NCBI GenBank assembly: GCA_024233085.1
Contig: JACKQC010000019.1
Location: 56,386 to 120,385 of the forward strand
From: Akkermansiaceae bacterium
GTDB lineage: Bacteria > Verrucomicrobiota > Verrucomicrobiia > Verrucomicrobiales > DEV007
DNA length: 64,000 nt
Direction of reading: 5' to 3'
The translations under genes and the position numbers were made by a program. Of the stretch, positions 25,040-34,245 are shown one piece after another. The stretch's first letter is position 1. Each line of letters opens with the position of its first letter. The notes below the pieces were generated by a model, which saw only the letters and a program-made list of their open reading frames with translations, did not search any database and was not told the origin of the DNA.

Positions 25040-25165
25040 TCGAGAGGCCCCGCCGCGTTCGACCCGATCGATCCCGCCCGTAAAACCAACCGCGAAGGAG
25101 AAACGGGGGAAAACCCGGGCTTCGGCGAATGGCCGAAGACTGTTCGACGCGATTTGGCATTCCGA

Positions 25166-25194
25166 CGGCTCGGCGGGGACGCCTCGCCCCACCC
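25166..25194. repeat. GC-rich palindromic repeat, family 4 (copy 2, inverted)
   Basis: CGGCTCGGCGGGGACGCC followed by TCGCCCCACCC: the reverse complement of copy 1 with one base change. Confidence 0.75.
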
Positions 25195-25307
25195 GGCTGC
25201 CGCCGCTCGCCCTATCGCCCGCCGTGATCGGGCCGTTGGGACCTTCGAGTTTTTCAAGTTTACGCCAAGGGACCCGAGCCTGTTGCCTCGGGGCCTCGGG
25301 GCCGGGG

Positions 25308-26705
25308 TCAGTCGGACGCGGCCGGGGGGGGGCTTTCGCCGGCGGCGCGCCCGAGTCGGGCTTCCACGGCGGGCTCGAGCTTGCGCTCCCACACGTAACG
25401 GCGGAAGAGCACTTTGATCGCCGCGGACAAAGGCACGGCCAGCAGGGCGCCGAGCAGACCGCCCAGCAGCAGCGACCAGAACAACACGGAAAAAATCACC
25501 GTCAGCGGATGCAGTCCGACGGAATCGCCCACGATGCGGGGGGCGGTCACCAGTCCGTTGACCTGCTGCAGGATCACGAAGATCGCGAGCACGATGACCG
25601 GGTAGGCCCAGACCTCCGGTAGCCAGTTCCAGGCGTGCAGGAGGACGGTGGCGGTGCGGCCCTCGTCGGCGACGGCGGTGACGACTTTCTCGACGATCCG
25701 GACGCCGCCGTCCTCCTGGATCTGGACGCGGGCCACCTCGCCCACGACGGCGGGCGCCTCCGTCATGACCGAGCCGGTGGCGGTGGCGCCGAAATGCACG
25801 AGCGCGATGAGGATGGCGGGCACCATGACCAGGATGTTCCCGATGTAGGGGATGAGGCCGAGGATGGCGAGAAACACGCCGATCAGCAGCGCGTAGGGCA
25901 GCCGGATCACCGAGAGGGCGAAGGCCACGAGGGCGCCGTCGATGAGGCTGACCACCATCTGGCCGCGAAAGAAGGAAATGAGGTAGCCGTTGATCTCGCG
26001 CAGGGTCTCGACCAACTGGTCCTTGAACTCGGAGGCGCGGATGGGCAGGTAATCCTGCCAGCGCTCGGAGATGGAGTGGCTTTCCTTCAGGAAGTAATAA
26101 AGGTAGATGGGCACCAGCAGGAGGCCGAGCAGATACCCGAAGAAACCGAAGGCGCCGCGCAGGCGGTCCCAGATCCACGAGCCGAAACGCTGGGCGATAT
26201 TCCCGCCTTCCTCGGAAATCCACTCGACGCCGCGGTCGTAATATTTCTCGGCCACGGACACGTCGAGCCGGCCGCGCAGCTCGGCGATGCTCTCTTTGAC
26301 GAACTCGGTGACGGTGGTCTGGATGTCCCGCCGGTTTTCGTAGAGGTCCTGCGCCTGGCCGAAGGAGGGCACGATGACGGCCACGGCCAGCAGCACCACG
26401 ACCACGACAAAGGCAACATAGACGGTGAGCATGGAGCGGCGATGCGACCAGCCTTTCCGCTGCAGCCAGGCGATGATGGGGTCGAGCAGGTAGGCGATGA
26501 TGCCGGCGACGGCGAGGGGCACGAGCACGGGCTGGAGGACGCCGAGAACCCAGCCCATCAGCAGGATGGCGCCGACGGCGATCGCGCCGATCACGACCAT
26601 GGCGACGGCGGTGATGGCGATCCAGAGGGTCTTTTTCTGGAATCGCGAGGGATGACGAGGCGGTTCGGGGTCGGGCATGGTCGAGGTCGCAGGGACGGCG
26701 GCCAT
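25308..26705 (-). CDS. AI-2E family transporter / PerM-type permease
   Basis: 465 residues; an ATG nine codons in (26678) is an equally plausible start. It is a polytopic inner-membrane protein of the AI-2E exporter/PerM family, with about eight hydrophobic helices arranged as an N-terminal pair, a large soluble loop (about residues 115-200) and a C-terminal cluster. Family signatures are LQPVLVPLAVAGIIAYLLDPIIAWL and IGVFLAILGLIPYIGNILVMVPAILIAL. An extra loop around residues 315-350 carries acidic residues (VVGEVARVQIQEDGGVRIVEKV). Members move varied substrates, including AI-2, or act as Na+/H+ antiporters, so the substrate cannot be told from sequence. It stands as a single gene. Confidence 0.9.
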   Translation of the reverse strand: MAAVPATSTMPDPEPPRHPSRFQKKTLWIAITAVAMVVIGAIAVGAILLMGWVLGVLQPVLVPLAVAGIIAYLLDPIIAWLQRKGWSHRRSMLTVYVAFVVVVVLLAVAVIVPSFGQAQDLYENRRDIQTTVTEFVKESIAELRGRLDVSVAEKYYDRGVEWISEEGGNIAQRFGSWIWDRLRGAFGFFGYLLGLLLVPIYLYYFLKESHSISERWQDYLPIRASEFKDQLVETLREINGYLISFFRGQMVVSLIDGALVAFALSVIRLPYALLIGVFLAILGLIPYIGNILVMVPAILIALVHFGATATGSVMTEAPAVVGEVARVQIQEDGGVRIVEKVVTAVADEGRTATVLLHAWNWLPEVWAYPVIVLAIFVILQQVNGLVTAPRIVGDSVGLHPLTVIFSVLFWSLLLGGLLGALLAVPLSAAIKVLFRRYVWERKLEPAVEARLGRAAGESPPPAASD

Positions 26706-27223
26706 TCTGACCGCGATCGACGCCGCCCACCATTACAGAAAGGCGCGGCGGGTGCAATGCGAAGGTTCTCCCGGTGGGGGGGCACGAAAGCGCGGCGGCG
26801 AGGGGCGGCATCCGGCTGGTCGGCGTCCGGCTGGGCGGCGTCCGCCGATCGGGTGGGGCGAGGCGTCCCCGCCGAGCGGTCGCTTTGCCCGGGAGCCTGT
26901 GATCGTCCTCCACTTTTTCGCCAAGGCCCGGGCCGGTTCCCCCGGTTTCCTCCCTCGGGGTTTCAAAGATGGGTCGGGGCGGCTCGGCCCTGGAGGACGA
27001 CGTGGCGGGCCGTCACGATCCGATTGTGAATAACCGGTGGCCAGTTGGCGCAGGATGGAATTTCTACAAGCGCCGTTCCCGGCGCTTCAGGGGAAATGGG
27101 CCGGCAAAGGGCTTTTTATCAGCGGCTTGGAAAATTCGCCGGCATGACCGAAACCGCGCCGATACAAGGCCTTTCCCGTGAACAACCGGTGAACAACTTC
27201 GTGAAAGCCGGGCAAAGGGACGC
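26706..27223. other. Intergenic region between dnaB and the permease gene
   Basis: 518 bases without a supported gene. It holds one family 4 palindrome (26851-26879) and short direct repeats of GGCTGGGCGGCGTCC/GGCTGGTCGGCGTCC just before it. No terminator with a T run was found. Confidence 0.5.
26851..26879. repeat. GC-rich palindromic repeat, family 4 (copy 3)
   Basis: GGGTGGGGCGAGGCGTCC followed by CCGCCGAGCGG, in the same orientation as copy 1. Confidence 0.75.
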
Positions 27224-28732
27224 TCACATCTCGTCGTCGTCATCGTCCCCGGGCGCCCGGTCCTCGAAGCGCATGAACTCTTTCCGAAACACCAGTTTCA
27301 CGTCGCCGGTGGGGCCGTTTCGCTGTTTCTGGATGGAGAGGACGGCCTTGCCGGCGGCGGCTTCCTTTTCCTCCTCGGAGTCGGCGTAGTATTCCTCCCG
27401 GTAGAGCAGTCCGACGACGTCGGCGTCCTGCTCGATGGCTCCGGACTCGCGGAGGTCGCCCATCTTCGGCTTGCCGCCGCCGCGGGACTCGGGATTGCGG
27501 TTGAGCTGGGCGAGCACGATGACGGGGATGTTCAGCTCCTTGGCGATGGCCTTGATGCCGCCGGAAATCTCGGCGACTTCGACCTGGCGGGAGTCCTGCG
27601 ACTTCTTGCTGGTGCTCTTGAGGAGCTGGAGGTAGTCGATGGCGATGAGCTGGATGTCGTAGGCTTTCTTGAGGCGGCGCGCCTTGGCCCGCAGTTCCAT
27701 GATGGAGAGGCCGGGAGTGTCGTCGATGTAGATCTCGCTGTTGGCGAGGTCGTTGGCCACCTGGAGAATGCGGGGAAAATCCCGCTGCGAGGACAGGAAA
27801 CCGCCGCGGATCTTCTGCATTTCCACCCCGGCCCGCGAACAGATGAGACGGAGGACCAACTGCTCGGCGGACATTTCCAGGCTGAAAACGGCGGTCGCCT
27901 TGCGCTCGTTGGCCATGATGGAGATGTTCTCGATGATGTTCATCACCAGCGAGGTCTTGCCCATGGAGGGGCGGGCGGCGATGACGACCATTTCCCCGCC
28001 GTGCAGGCCGTTGGTGAGGGCGTCGAGATTGGCGAAGCCGGAGGAGAGGCCGGTGACGCCTTTGCCGCTGTTTTTGAAGGACTCCTCGATGGTGTGAATC
28101 GCCTGCATGGCGTGCTTTTTGATCGGGAGGATGTCGCCCTCCTTCTCGGCGGCCTCGCGGATCGCGAGCACGCGGCCCTCGACCTCGTCGAGCAGTTCGG
28201 TGACGGCCTCGGGGTCGTCGTAGGCGCGGCTGGCGCACTCGCCGCAGTCCTGAATGATGCGCCGGAGGACGAATTTGGCCTTCAGAATCTCGGCGTAATA
28301 CTCGAACATCGACACCGAGGGCACGTCGTCGAGCAACTCCGCGACGGCCGACGGTCCGCCGACCTGCTCGATCTGACCGCGGTCGGAGAGGGCGGCGTTG
28401 AGCGTGATGAGGTCGAGCCCGCCCTGGGGCCGGTCCTGGTAGAGATCGAGCAGGGTCTGGTAGAGAATGCGGTTCGCGGGAATGTAAAAGCATTCCGTGT
28501 TCAGCATTTCGATGGCCTGGCCGATGGCTTCGTTCGGCGCCTTGAGCATGCAACTGAGCACGGCGCGCTCGGCATCCGCCGACACGGGCATGGAACGCAG
28601 GACATCCTGGGCGGAATTCGCCGCGTCATTCGCCCGGGCCGCCGCCGCGGCGCCGCCATCCCCGCGAAACGAGGCGCCGGAAGCGTTCGGCGGGCTGGCG
28701 TGTTTCTGGGTGTTTTTGGGCGGTGTCGGCAT
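27224..28732 (-). CDS. dnaB: Replicative DNA helicase DnaB
   Basis: Hexameric 5'-3' helicase that unwinds DNA at the replication fork. 502 residues. The first ~48 residues are a variable Pro/Ala-rich extension. The N-terminal DnaB domain follows (MPVSADAERAVLSCMLKAPNEAIGQAIEML ... FYIPANRILYQTLLDLY), then the RecA-like motor with SSGFANLDALTNGLHGGEMVVIAARPSMGKTSL (Walker A, about residue 250), the Walker B region IQLIAIDYLQLL, LKAIAKELNIPVIVLAQLNR, and DLRESGAIEQDADVVGLLYR. The acidic tail (PGDDDDDEM) is typical. No intein or insertion is present. No other replication gene is nearby. Confidence 0.97.
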   Translation of the reverse strand: MPTPPKNTQKHASPPNASGASFRGDGGAAAAARANDAANSAQDVLRSMPVSADAERAVLSCMLKAPNEAIGQAIEMLNTECFYIPANRILYQTLLDLYQDRPQGGLDLITLNAALSDRGQIEQVGGPSAVAELLDDVPSVSMFEYYAEILKAKFVLRRIIQDCGECASRAYDDPEAVTELLDEVEGRVLAIREAAEKEGDILPIKKHAMQAIHTIEESFKNSGKGVTGLSSGFANLDALTNGLHGGEMVVIAARPSMGKTSLVMNIIENISIMANERKATAVFSLEMSAEQLVLRLICSRAGVEMQKIRGGFLSSQRDFPRILQVANDLANSEIYIDDTPGLSIMELRAKARRLKKAYDIQLIAIDYLQLLKSTSKKSQDSRQVEVAEISGGIKAIAKELNIPVIVLAQLNRNPESRGGGKPKMGDLRESGAIEQDADVVGLLYREEYYADSEEEKEAAAGKAVLSIQKQRNGPTGDVKLVFRKEFMRFEDRAPGDDDDDEM

Positions 28733-28950
28733 GGTCCGACACAGATGCCCGAGCCGGGTCCCGGTCGCAACGGGGGAACACGAATCCGGCGCTATTTCTT
28801 TCGAAAAACATCCGGGGTATCACAAATCGCCCCCGGTTCCCGGACCGAGTCGAGAGTGTCGATAAGATCACCTCGAAGGTTAGCGACTCCCCTCCTGCCC
28901 GGGGCTCGACGCTGTCGCGAAAGGTCCGGAATCGGAGCCCGGGAAACCGC

Positions 28951-30117
28951 TCACCAGTCACGGACGGAGCGGTAGGCGGCCCGGTACTGGTTCGGCGACA
29001 TGCCGGTCTCGCGGTTGAGCGCCTGGCTGAGATTGGAGCTGTTGCTGTAGCCGCAATCGGCGGCGACGGCGTCGACTTTCACGTCGGTCCGGGCGAGCAA
29101 TTGCTTGGCGTGCTCGAGGCGCATGCGCCGCAGCTCGGAGGCCGGCGATCGGCCGAGGTGTTTCCGGAAGGCCTTCTCCAGTCCGCGCTTGGAGAGACCG
29201 GCGTGCTCCATGACGTCCTCGAGCACCAGGCCGCGGGCGAATTCCCGTTTCATCAGTTCGAGCGCCTTCAGGACACCCGGATGCTCGACCGCCAGCGAGT
29301 CGGTGCTGCGCCGGGTGACCACCGGTCCGACGGGCACGGTGCGGGGCGCTTCCTTCATGGTGATCTCCCCGGTGAAAAGGCGGTTCAACTGGTCCGCGGC
29401 GGCGTAGCCGAGATCCTCGAGCCGGCAGTCGATACTGGACAGCGGGACCGGGGCGCACTCGCATTGGAAACCGAGGTTGTCCACGCCGAGGATGGCGATC
29501 TCCTCGGGCACGGAAATGCCGGTCTGCTTGCAGATCTCGATCAGGGTAACGCCGAGGCTGTCTTGCCCGGTGAAGACGGCCAGCGGACGCGGCAGCGCCA
29601 GCAACTGGCGGTGGACGGCCTCGATCTGCCGGGGCCAGTCGCGCACGATGTCGTCGTCCGGTTGCTCGATGACGTGAAGGGCCTCGGCGCCGATCCCGGC
29701 CCCGCGAAGGGAGCCGAAAAACGACTCCTTTCGCAGTTGGTTCACCACCACTTTCCTCCAGGAGAAAAAGGCGAACTGCCGGAATCCCCGCCGCAGAAAG
29801 TGATCCGCCGCGACGCGGCCGATCGCCTCGTTGTCCACGGTCACCCGGGGGACATCCTGGGGCATCGGCCGCACGCTCACATCCACCTTGGGCATGTCCA
29901 GACCCAGAATAAAATCGCCCAGCACATCCCCAAAACAGGTGATCGCCCCGTCGCCGGGCCAGCTCTCGGGCAGGTGACGGTCGGAAAAGAAGTAGGGCGC
30001 CAGATGCCAGTGATGCTGGATGCAATACTTCCCAATCCCGCGATACACGCGGTGATCGAACCAGTCGAATGCGACGAGAATGGTCTTCGATTCGGCGGCG
30101 GCGGCGCGGGGTTTCAT
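28951..30117 (-). CDS. XylR-type transcriptional regulator (LacI-like sensor, AraC DNA-binding domain)
   Basis: 388 residues from the ATG at 30117. The N-terminal part (about residues 10-275) is a periplasmic-binding-protein-like sugar sensor as in LacI/XylR: TILVAFDWFDHRVYRGIGKYC, VTVDNEAIGRVAADHFLRRGFRQFAFF, and EEIAILGVDNLGFQCECAPVPLSSID. The C-terminal ~100 residues hold the AraC pair of helix-turn-helices (LVLEDVMEHAGLSKRGLEKAFRKHLGRSP ... AADCGYSNSSNLSQALNRETGMSPNQYRAAYR). This architecture usually activates sugar-catabolism genes. It diverges from the GH-A/sulfatase/GH94 cluster starting at 30299, which it most likely controls. The inducer is unknown. Confidence 0.92.
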   Translation of the reverse strand: MKPRAAAAESKTILVAFDWFDHRVYRGIGKYCIQHHWHLAPYFFSDRHLPESWPGDGAITCFGDVLGDFILGLDMPKVDVSVRPMPQDVPRVTVDNEAIGRVAADHFLRRGFRQFAFFSWRKVVVNQLRKESFFGSLRGAGIGAEALHVIEQPDDDIVRDWPRQIEAVHRQLLALPRPLAVFTGQDSLGVTLIEICKQTGISVPEEIAILGVDNLGFQCECAPVPLSSIDCRLEDLGYAAADQLNRLFTGEITMKEAPRTVPVGPVVTRRSTDSLAVEHPGVLKALELMKREFARGLVLEDVMEHAGLSKRGLEKAFRKHLGRSPASELRRMRLEHAKQLLARTDVKVDAVAADCGYSNSSNLSQALNRETGMSPNQYRAAYRSVRDW

Positions 30118-30191
30118 GTTCGATCCCGGTGATCCGGGGAAATCCCCGGAGCGTAAAAATTCCGCCAATCCATCGCGAGGAAAAAATTCGT

Positions 30192-30215
30192 TTTTTCACC
30201 GGACTCGATGAAAAA
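30192..30215. promoter_or_regulatory. Candidate operator between the regulator and the glycan cluster
   Basis: A perfect inverted repeat TTTTTCA / TGAAAAA with a 10-base spacer lies in the 180-base divergent region. It is AT-rich in a GC-rich background and is in the right place for a site bound by the XylR-type protein. No experimental support. Confidence 0.4.
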
Positions 30216-30298
30216 GTCACCACCTTTGGAGATTACCGATTCCGGCGTCGCCGACTAGGGTGTGCTCGCGGTCGACCGGGTGACCGTCGATTCGACTC

Positions 30299-32653
30299 AT
30301 GAGACAGCGACTTTTCAGATTCGTGGCGATGCTGGCGCCCATCGCCGTGTTCGTGTCCTGCGGGAGGGACGATGGCCCACCGGATCGAGGCAAGGAGGCG
30401 ATGGAACCGAAAGCGGCGGCGAACGCGGTCGCGATCGAGCCGGGCCGGGTGCTGGTCGAGCGGGATCTTTCCCGTCTCCTGGGCGGCAATCTGGGTCTGT
30501 GGTACGAACCCGAGCAACTGAAACAGGTGGTCGAATCGGGAAGGATGGACCGATGGCGGCCCGGTCTGCTGCGAATGCCGGGCGGCTCCTGGTCGGACGA
30601 ACTCTACTGGAACGGCAACGGCGTGCGGACCAACGACATTCTCAGTGAAGGCGCGACTTTCGACGCTTCGAAACGCGACGGCGCCGGCTGGCGAATCGAT
30701 TACTCGGGTTATGCGCCGCAGTTCCACATCGTAGCGGGCGGCGAGCTGTCGGATTTCCACGGGCACATCGACGTGCGCGCCGCCCACGAGTTCATCCGCG
30801 ACCGGGGCGCGGAGACGATGGTGACTGTCAACGCGGGCACCGGCACGCCGGAAATGGCGGCGGAGTGGGTGCGCTGGGCGAATGTGACGAACGATTTCCA
30901 CGTGCGCTACTGGGAGATCGGCAACGAGCTGGAAGGCGACTGGGAGCTGGGGCATTTCCTTCCCGGCGGCGGCAAAATGTCCGCCGAAGTTTATGTCGAT
31001 CGTTACCGCGAGTTCGCGAAGGCGATGAAGGCGGTCGATCCGTCGATCGCGGTCGGCGGTCCCGCGGCGGCCAACGAAGAGGCGGTCTTCGCGAAGGAAC
31101 TGATCCAGCGCGGCGGCGACCTGGTGGATTTCATCTCCTTCCACACCTACCCCACCGGCTCGGACGCGACCGCGCCCGAAGCGGTGCTGGCGGGCGCCGA
31201 CAGCGTGCTGGAAACGGTCGCGAGGATACGCGGCCAGATCGCGAGACACCGGCCGGACCGCGCGGACAAGATCGAGATCGGCGTGACCGAATGGCATGTG
31301 CAGGTGCACGAGGATCGAAAGACGGCCAACCTGCTCAGCGGCCTGTGGTGCGCGAAATTTGTGGGCCGGATGCTGGAGGCGGGCGTCGATTTCGCCAACA
31401 TCTGGGACCTGTTTTCAACGATCGAGGAAGGCGGCCACGGCCTCTTCGATCGCGACGACGGCATGACCCCGCGCGCCGCCTACTGGGCGCTGACGCTCTG
31501 GAGCCAGGAAATGGGCGGGACGCTGGTGAAGTGTTCCGTTCCCGCTGAATCGGGGGTGACGGCGTTCGCGACCAAAGACGGGGATGGAAATCTCGCGGTG
31601 ATGCTGATCAACGGGAAGGAATTCGATCCCGTCCGCCTGCCGTTCACGGTGGGCGGGAAACCCGCGGCGGGAGAGGCCGAGGCCGTGGAACTCTCCCACG
31701 CCAACTACCTCTGGAACGACTTTACCCGGCACGCCGAATGGAGTCTGCCGCCGGTCCGGAAAACCGTCGCGTTCGAGAATGGCGGTTACTTCACGCTCCC
31801 GCCGTTCTCGGCGACCGTGGTGCATCTTTCCGGAAAAGCCGCGGCCGGCGCCGATGCCGTCCCCGCGGGGTCGGCCATCCCGGGCATCCTTGCTCCCGCG
31901 TCGCATCCGGCCAATCTGCCGCTCTCCGTCTGGGTGACACTGCGCGACGAGAAATCGGGGCAGCCATTCACCGGAAAAGCGGAAACCGCGTTCGAGGTTT
32001 CAGGCCCGATCCGACTCAGGGGCAAGGCCCCGTTGATCGCTGGAGCCGCCCGGCGCGTCGAATTGACGCCGCAGGGACCGGGGAAAGCGGAGATCGTTTT
32101 TCGCGCCGGATCGCGGGAAATCCGGGAATCGATCGATTTGGTGAATCTCAGGGAACGCGAGCAGGTCGTCTGGCCCTTCGATGCGGGAAGCGATCTCTCG
32201 AAACTGAAAAGTTCCCACCATCTGACCCTGAACCAAGAAGTTCGGCGCAACGAAAGCGTCGCCGCGATCGATTTCGGCGGGCGGAAACCGGACGAGAAAG
32301 CGCAGACCAACCGCGTGCTGGAATTCGGCGCTCTGCCGGGAGAACTCGATCGAGCCAGCGTCGGCGGGGTCCGCCTGTCGATGAAGGCGTCCGACGATCT
32401 CGCCTGTGCCGATCCGAAGGCGCGGCTCCAGATCGTTCTTCAGAGCAATGGGAATCATTGGATGATCGTCGATGAGATTCCGCTCGCTGACATCGGAACC
32501 GCATGGCGGCCCCGCGTGTCCCGAATCAATCGGCCGTCGTTTCTCGAGGCCATGCCGCAGCTTTACAATCTCCTTTTCATCCTGAAATCCGACGCGGCCG
32601 TGAATGGCAGCCTCTACCTCGATGACGTTGGATTTCTCCTGCTGGAACCATGA
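30299..32653 (+). CDS. Clan GH-A glycoside hydrolase, lipoprotein (GH51/GH39/GH44-like)
   Basis: 784 residues. A lipoprotein signal (AVFVSC) puts it on the cell surface or in the periplasm. A TIM-barrel glycosidase domain (residues ~50-430) shows the clan GH-A pair: the acid/base Glu210 in RYWEIGNELEGDW and the nucleophile Glu331 in IGVTEWHVQ. WRPGLLRMPGGSWSDELYWNG is like the opening of arabinofuranosidase/xylosidase families. A beta domain follows (~430-520), then a long C-terminal part with a beta-sandwich that may bind carbohydrate. The exact family and substrate are uncertain; alpha-L-arabinofuranosidase-type activity is my best guess. Its stop overlaps the sulfatase start (ATGA), so it heads an operon. 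Confidence 0.8.
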   Translation: MRQRLFRFVAMLAPIAVFVSCGRDDGPPDRGKEAMEPKAAANAVAIEPGRVLVERDLSRLLGGNLGLWYEPEQLKQVVESGRMDRWRPGLLRMPGGSWSDELYWNGNGVRTNDILSEGATFDASKRDGAGWRIDYSGYAPQFHIVAGGELSDFHGHIDVRAAHEFIRDRGAETMVTVNAGTGTPEMAAEWVRWANVTNDFHVRYWEIGNELEGDWELGHFLPGGGKMSAEVYVDRYREFAKAMKAVDPSIAVGGPAAANEEAVFAKELIQRGGDLVDFISFHTYPTGSDATAPEAVLAGADSVLETVARIRGQIARHRPDRADKIEIGVTEWHVQVHEDRKTANLLSGLWCAKFVGRMLEAGVDFANIWDLFSTIEEGGHGLFDRDDGMTPRAAYWALTLWSQEMGGTLVKCSVPAESGVTAFATKDGDGNLAVMLINGKEFDPVRLPFTVGGKPAAGEAEAVELSHANYLWNDFTRHAEWSLPPVRKTVAFENGGYFTLPPFSATVVHLSGKAAAGADAVPAGSAIPGILAPASHPANLPLSVWVTLRDEKSGQPFTGKAETAFEVSGPIRLRGKAPLIAGAARRVELTPQGPGKAEIVFRAGSREIRESIDLVNLREREQVVWPFDAGSDLSKLKSSHHLTLNQEVRRNESVAAIDFGGRKPDEKAQTNRVLEFGALPGELDRASVGGVRLSMKASDDLACADPKARLQIVLQSNGNHWMIVDEIPLADIGTAWRPRVSRINRPSFLEAMPQLYNLLFILKSDAAVNGSLYLDDVGFLLLEP

Positions 32654-34215
32654 AACCAAACCCCACACCCCTCATGCGCGCTCCCCTGATCTCGCTGGCC
32701 TTCCTCCGGGCGGCCATCGCTCTGACCGTTTGCGACGCCTCGTCGGCCGAAGCGTCCACCGCTCCCGGCCATCGCCGACCAAACGTCCTTTTCATCGCCG
32801 TTGACGACCTCAAGCCGATGCTCGGCTGCTACGGCGACAAAACGATCCGAACCCCGAACATCGATCGCCTTGCCGCGAGCGGCACCGTCTTTCTCAACGC
32901 CTATTGCCAGCAGGCCGTCTGCGGCCCCACGCGCGCCAGCCTGCTGACCGGGCTGCGGCCGGACACCACCCGGGTGTACGATTTGAAGACCCGCATTCGC
33001 GACATCCTGCCCGACGTCGTCACCCTTCCTCAGCATTTCAAAAACAACGGCTACCAGACAGTCGGCATGGGCAAGGTCTTCGACCCGCGCACCGTGAACG
33101 GGCAGGTGAAAGACGATCCGGCCTCGTGGTCGCGTCCCTACATCCAGTTCGACAAGCATCCGGACAACGCGCTCGGTTTCATGGAGCCCGGGTTCGTGGC
33201 TCGGGCCAGGGCCATTCAGGAAGCGCAGGGCGGGAAAGGCGACGGCTGGGATTCCGTGAGAAAGGAACTCGGCGGCATGCCCGCCACCGAGGGCGAAGAC
33301 GTGCCCGACGACGCCTACGACGACGGCAACATCGCCAAGGCCGCCCTCGCCGTCCTGCCCGAACTCGCCGCCGCGGACGATCCCTTCTTTCTCGCCGTCG
33401 GTTTCAAAAAACCGCATCTCCCCTTCGTCGCTCCCCAAAAATACTGGGACCTCTACCGCCGCGAGGACATGAGCCTGGCCGAATTCACCACCCTGCCCCA
33501 AGGCGCGCCCGAGATCGCCTTCCAGGATTCCTGGGAGTTGAAAAACGGCACCTACACCGGCATTCCGTCGGGGCCCGGCCTGTTGCCCGAGGATCTCCAG
33601 CGCGAACTCATCCACGGCTACATGGCCTGCGTCTCCTACACCGACGCGCAGGTGGGCAAACTGCTCGACGCCCTCGCCGATCAGGGCGTGGCGGACACCA
33701 CCATCGTCGTCCTTTGGGGCGACCATGGCTGGCACCTCGGCGATCACGGCATGTGGTGCAAACACACCAACTACGAGCAGGCGACCCACGCGCCGCTCAT
33801 CATCGCGAAGAGCGCAAGCGGCGGAACTGGCGACGGAGCAAAGTGCGCGTCTCCCGTCGAGTTTGTCGATATCTACCCGACTCTCTGCGACCTCGCCGGC
33901 TTGCCGAAGCCCGCCGCGCTCGAGGGCGCCAGCCTCGTTCCCATCCTCGACGATCCCTCCGCCAAAGTGCGCGACACCGCCATGAGCCAGTATCCGCGCG
34001 GGGGCGAGCAGGATCTCACCATGGGCTACACCTGGTGCGACGCCCGCTACCGCTATGTCGAGTGGGTGCCGCACGATGTGGACGGCGCCAAGCCTGTCGC
34101 CGTCGAACTCTACGATTACGAGACCGATCCCCAGGAAACGAAAAACGTCGCTGACGACCCCGCCCACGCCGAAGTCCTGGCCCGTTTTCAGAAAATCGCG
34201 GCTGAGCGCCGTTGA
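32650..34215 (+). CDS. Sulfatase, iduronate-2-sulfatase-like
   Basis: 521 residues, with a signal peptide after a short basic start. S1 sulfatase family: RRPNVLFIAVDDLKPMLGCYGD carries the metal-binding Asp pair, and the CxPxR motif (CGPTRASLLTG, Cys91) is the residue oxidised to formylglycine. LWGDHGWHLGDHGMWCKHTNYEQATHAPL is characteristic of iduronate-2-sulfatase-like members (subfamily S1_7 type). It hydrolyses sulfate esters on glycans, probably outside the cytoplasm. No maturase is in the window, so an anaerobic or FGE-type maturase must exist elsewhere. It overlaps the upstream glycosidase gene and is followed 30 bases later by a second sulfatase. Confidence 0.95.
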   Translation: MKPNPTPLMRAPLISLAFLRAAIALTVCDASSAEASTAPGHRRPNVLFIAVDDLKPMLGCYGDKTIRTPNIDRLAASGTVFLNAYCQQAVCGPTRASLLTGLRPDTTRVYDLKTRIRDILPDVVTLPQHFKNNGYQTVGMGKVFDPRTVNGQVKDDPASWSRPYIQFDKHPDNALGFMEPGFVARARAIQEAQGGKGDGWDSVRKELGGMPATEGEDVPDDAYDDGNIAKAALAVLPELAAADDPFFLAVGFKKPHLPFVAPQKYWDLYRREDMSLAEFTTLPQGAPEIAFQDSWELKNGTYTGIPSGPGLLPEDLQRELIHGYMACVSYTDAQVGKLLDALADQGVADTTIVVLWGDHGWHLGDHGMWCKHTNYEQATHAPLIIAKSASGGTGDGAKCASPVEFVDIYPTLCDLAGLPKPAALEGASLVPILDDPSAKVRDTAMSQYPRGGEQDLTMGYTWCDARYRYVEWVPHDVDGAKPVAVELYDYETDPQETKNVADDPAHAEVLARFQKIAAERR

Positions 34216-34245
34216 AACAGAATTCACTGTGTCCCGCCTTTCGCC

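Larger units (their letters stand above)
24698..25307. other. Intergenic region with several palindromic repeats, no gene
   Basis: 610 bases without a supported gene. If the modules belonged to a normal integron, an integrase gene would be expected here on the plus strand, and none is seen. The region contains a rearranged family 1 repeat and two family 4 palindromes, and otherwise GC-rich sequence with chance open frames. Confidence 0.6.

Noticed and set aside
24902..25417. Plus-strand open frame of 171 codons in the gap after module B, checked as a possible integrase
   Set aside because: It has no tyrosine-recombinase motifs (no R..HxxR..Y pattern) and overlaps REP palindromes and the permease gene end.
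24952..26913. A 653-codon minus-strand frame over the permease gene
   Set aside because: Frame-shifted shadow of the AI-2E-type gene. Only the 25308-26705 frame gives membrane helices and family motifs.
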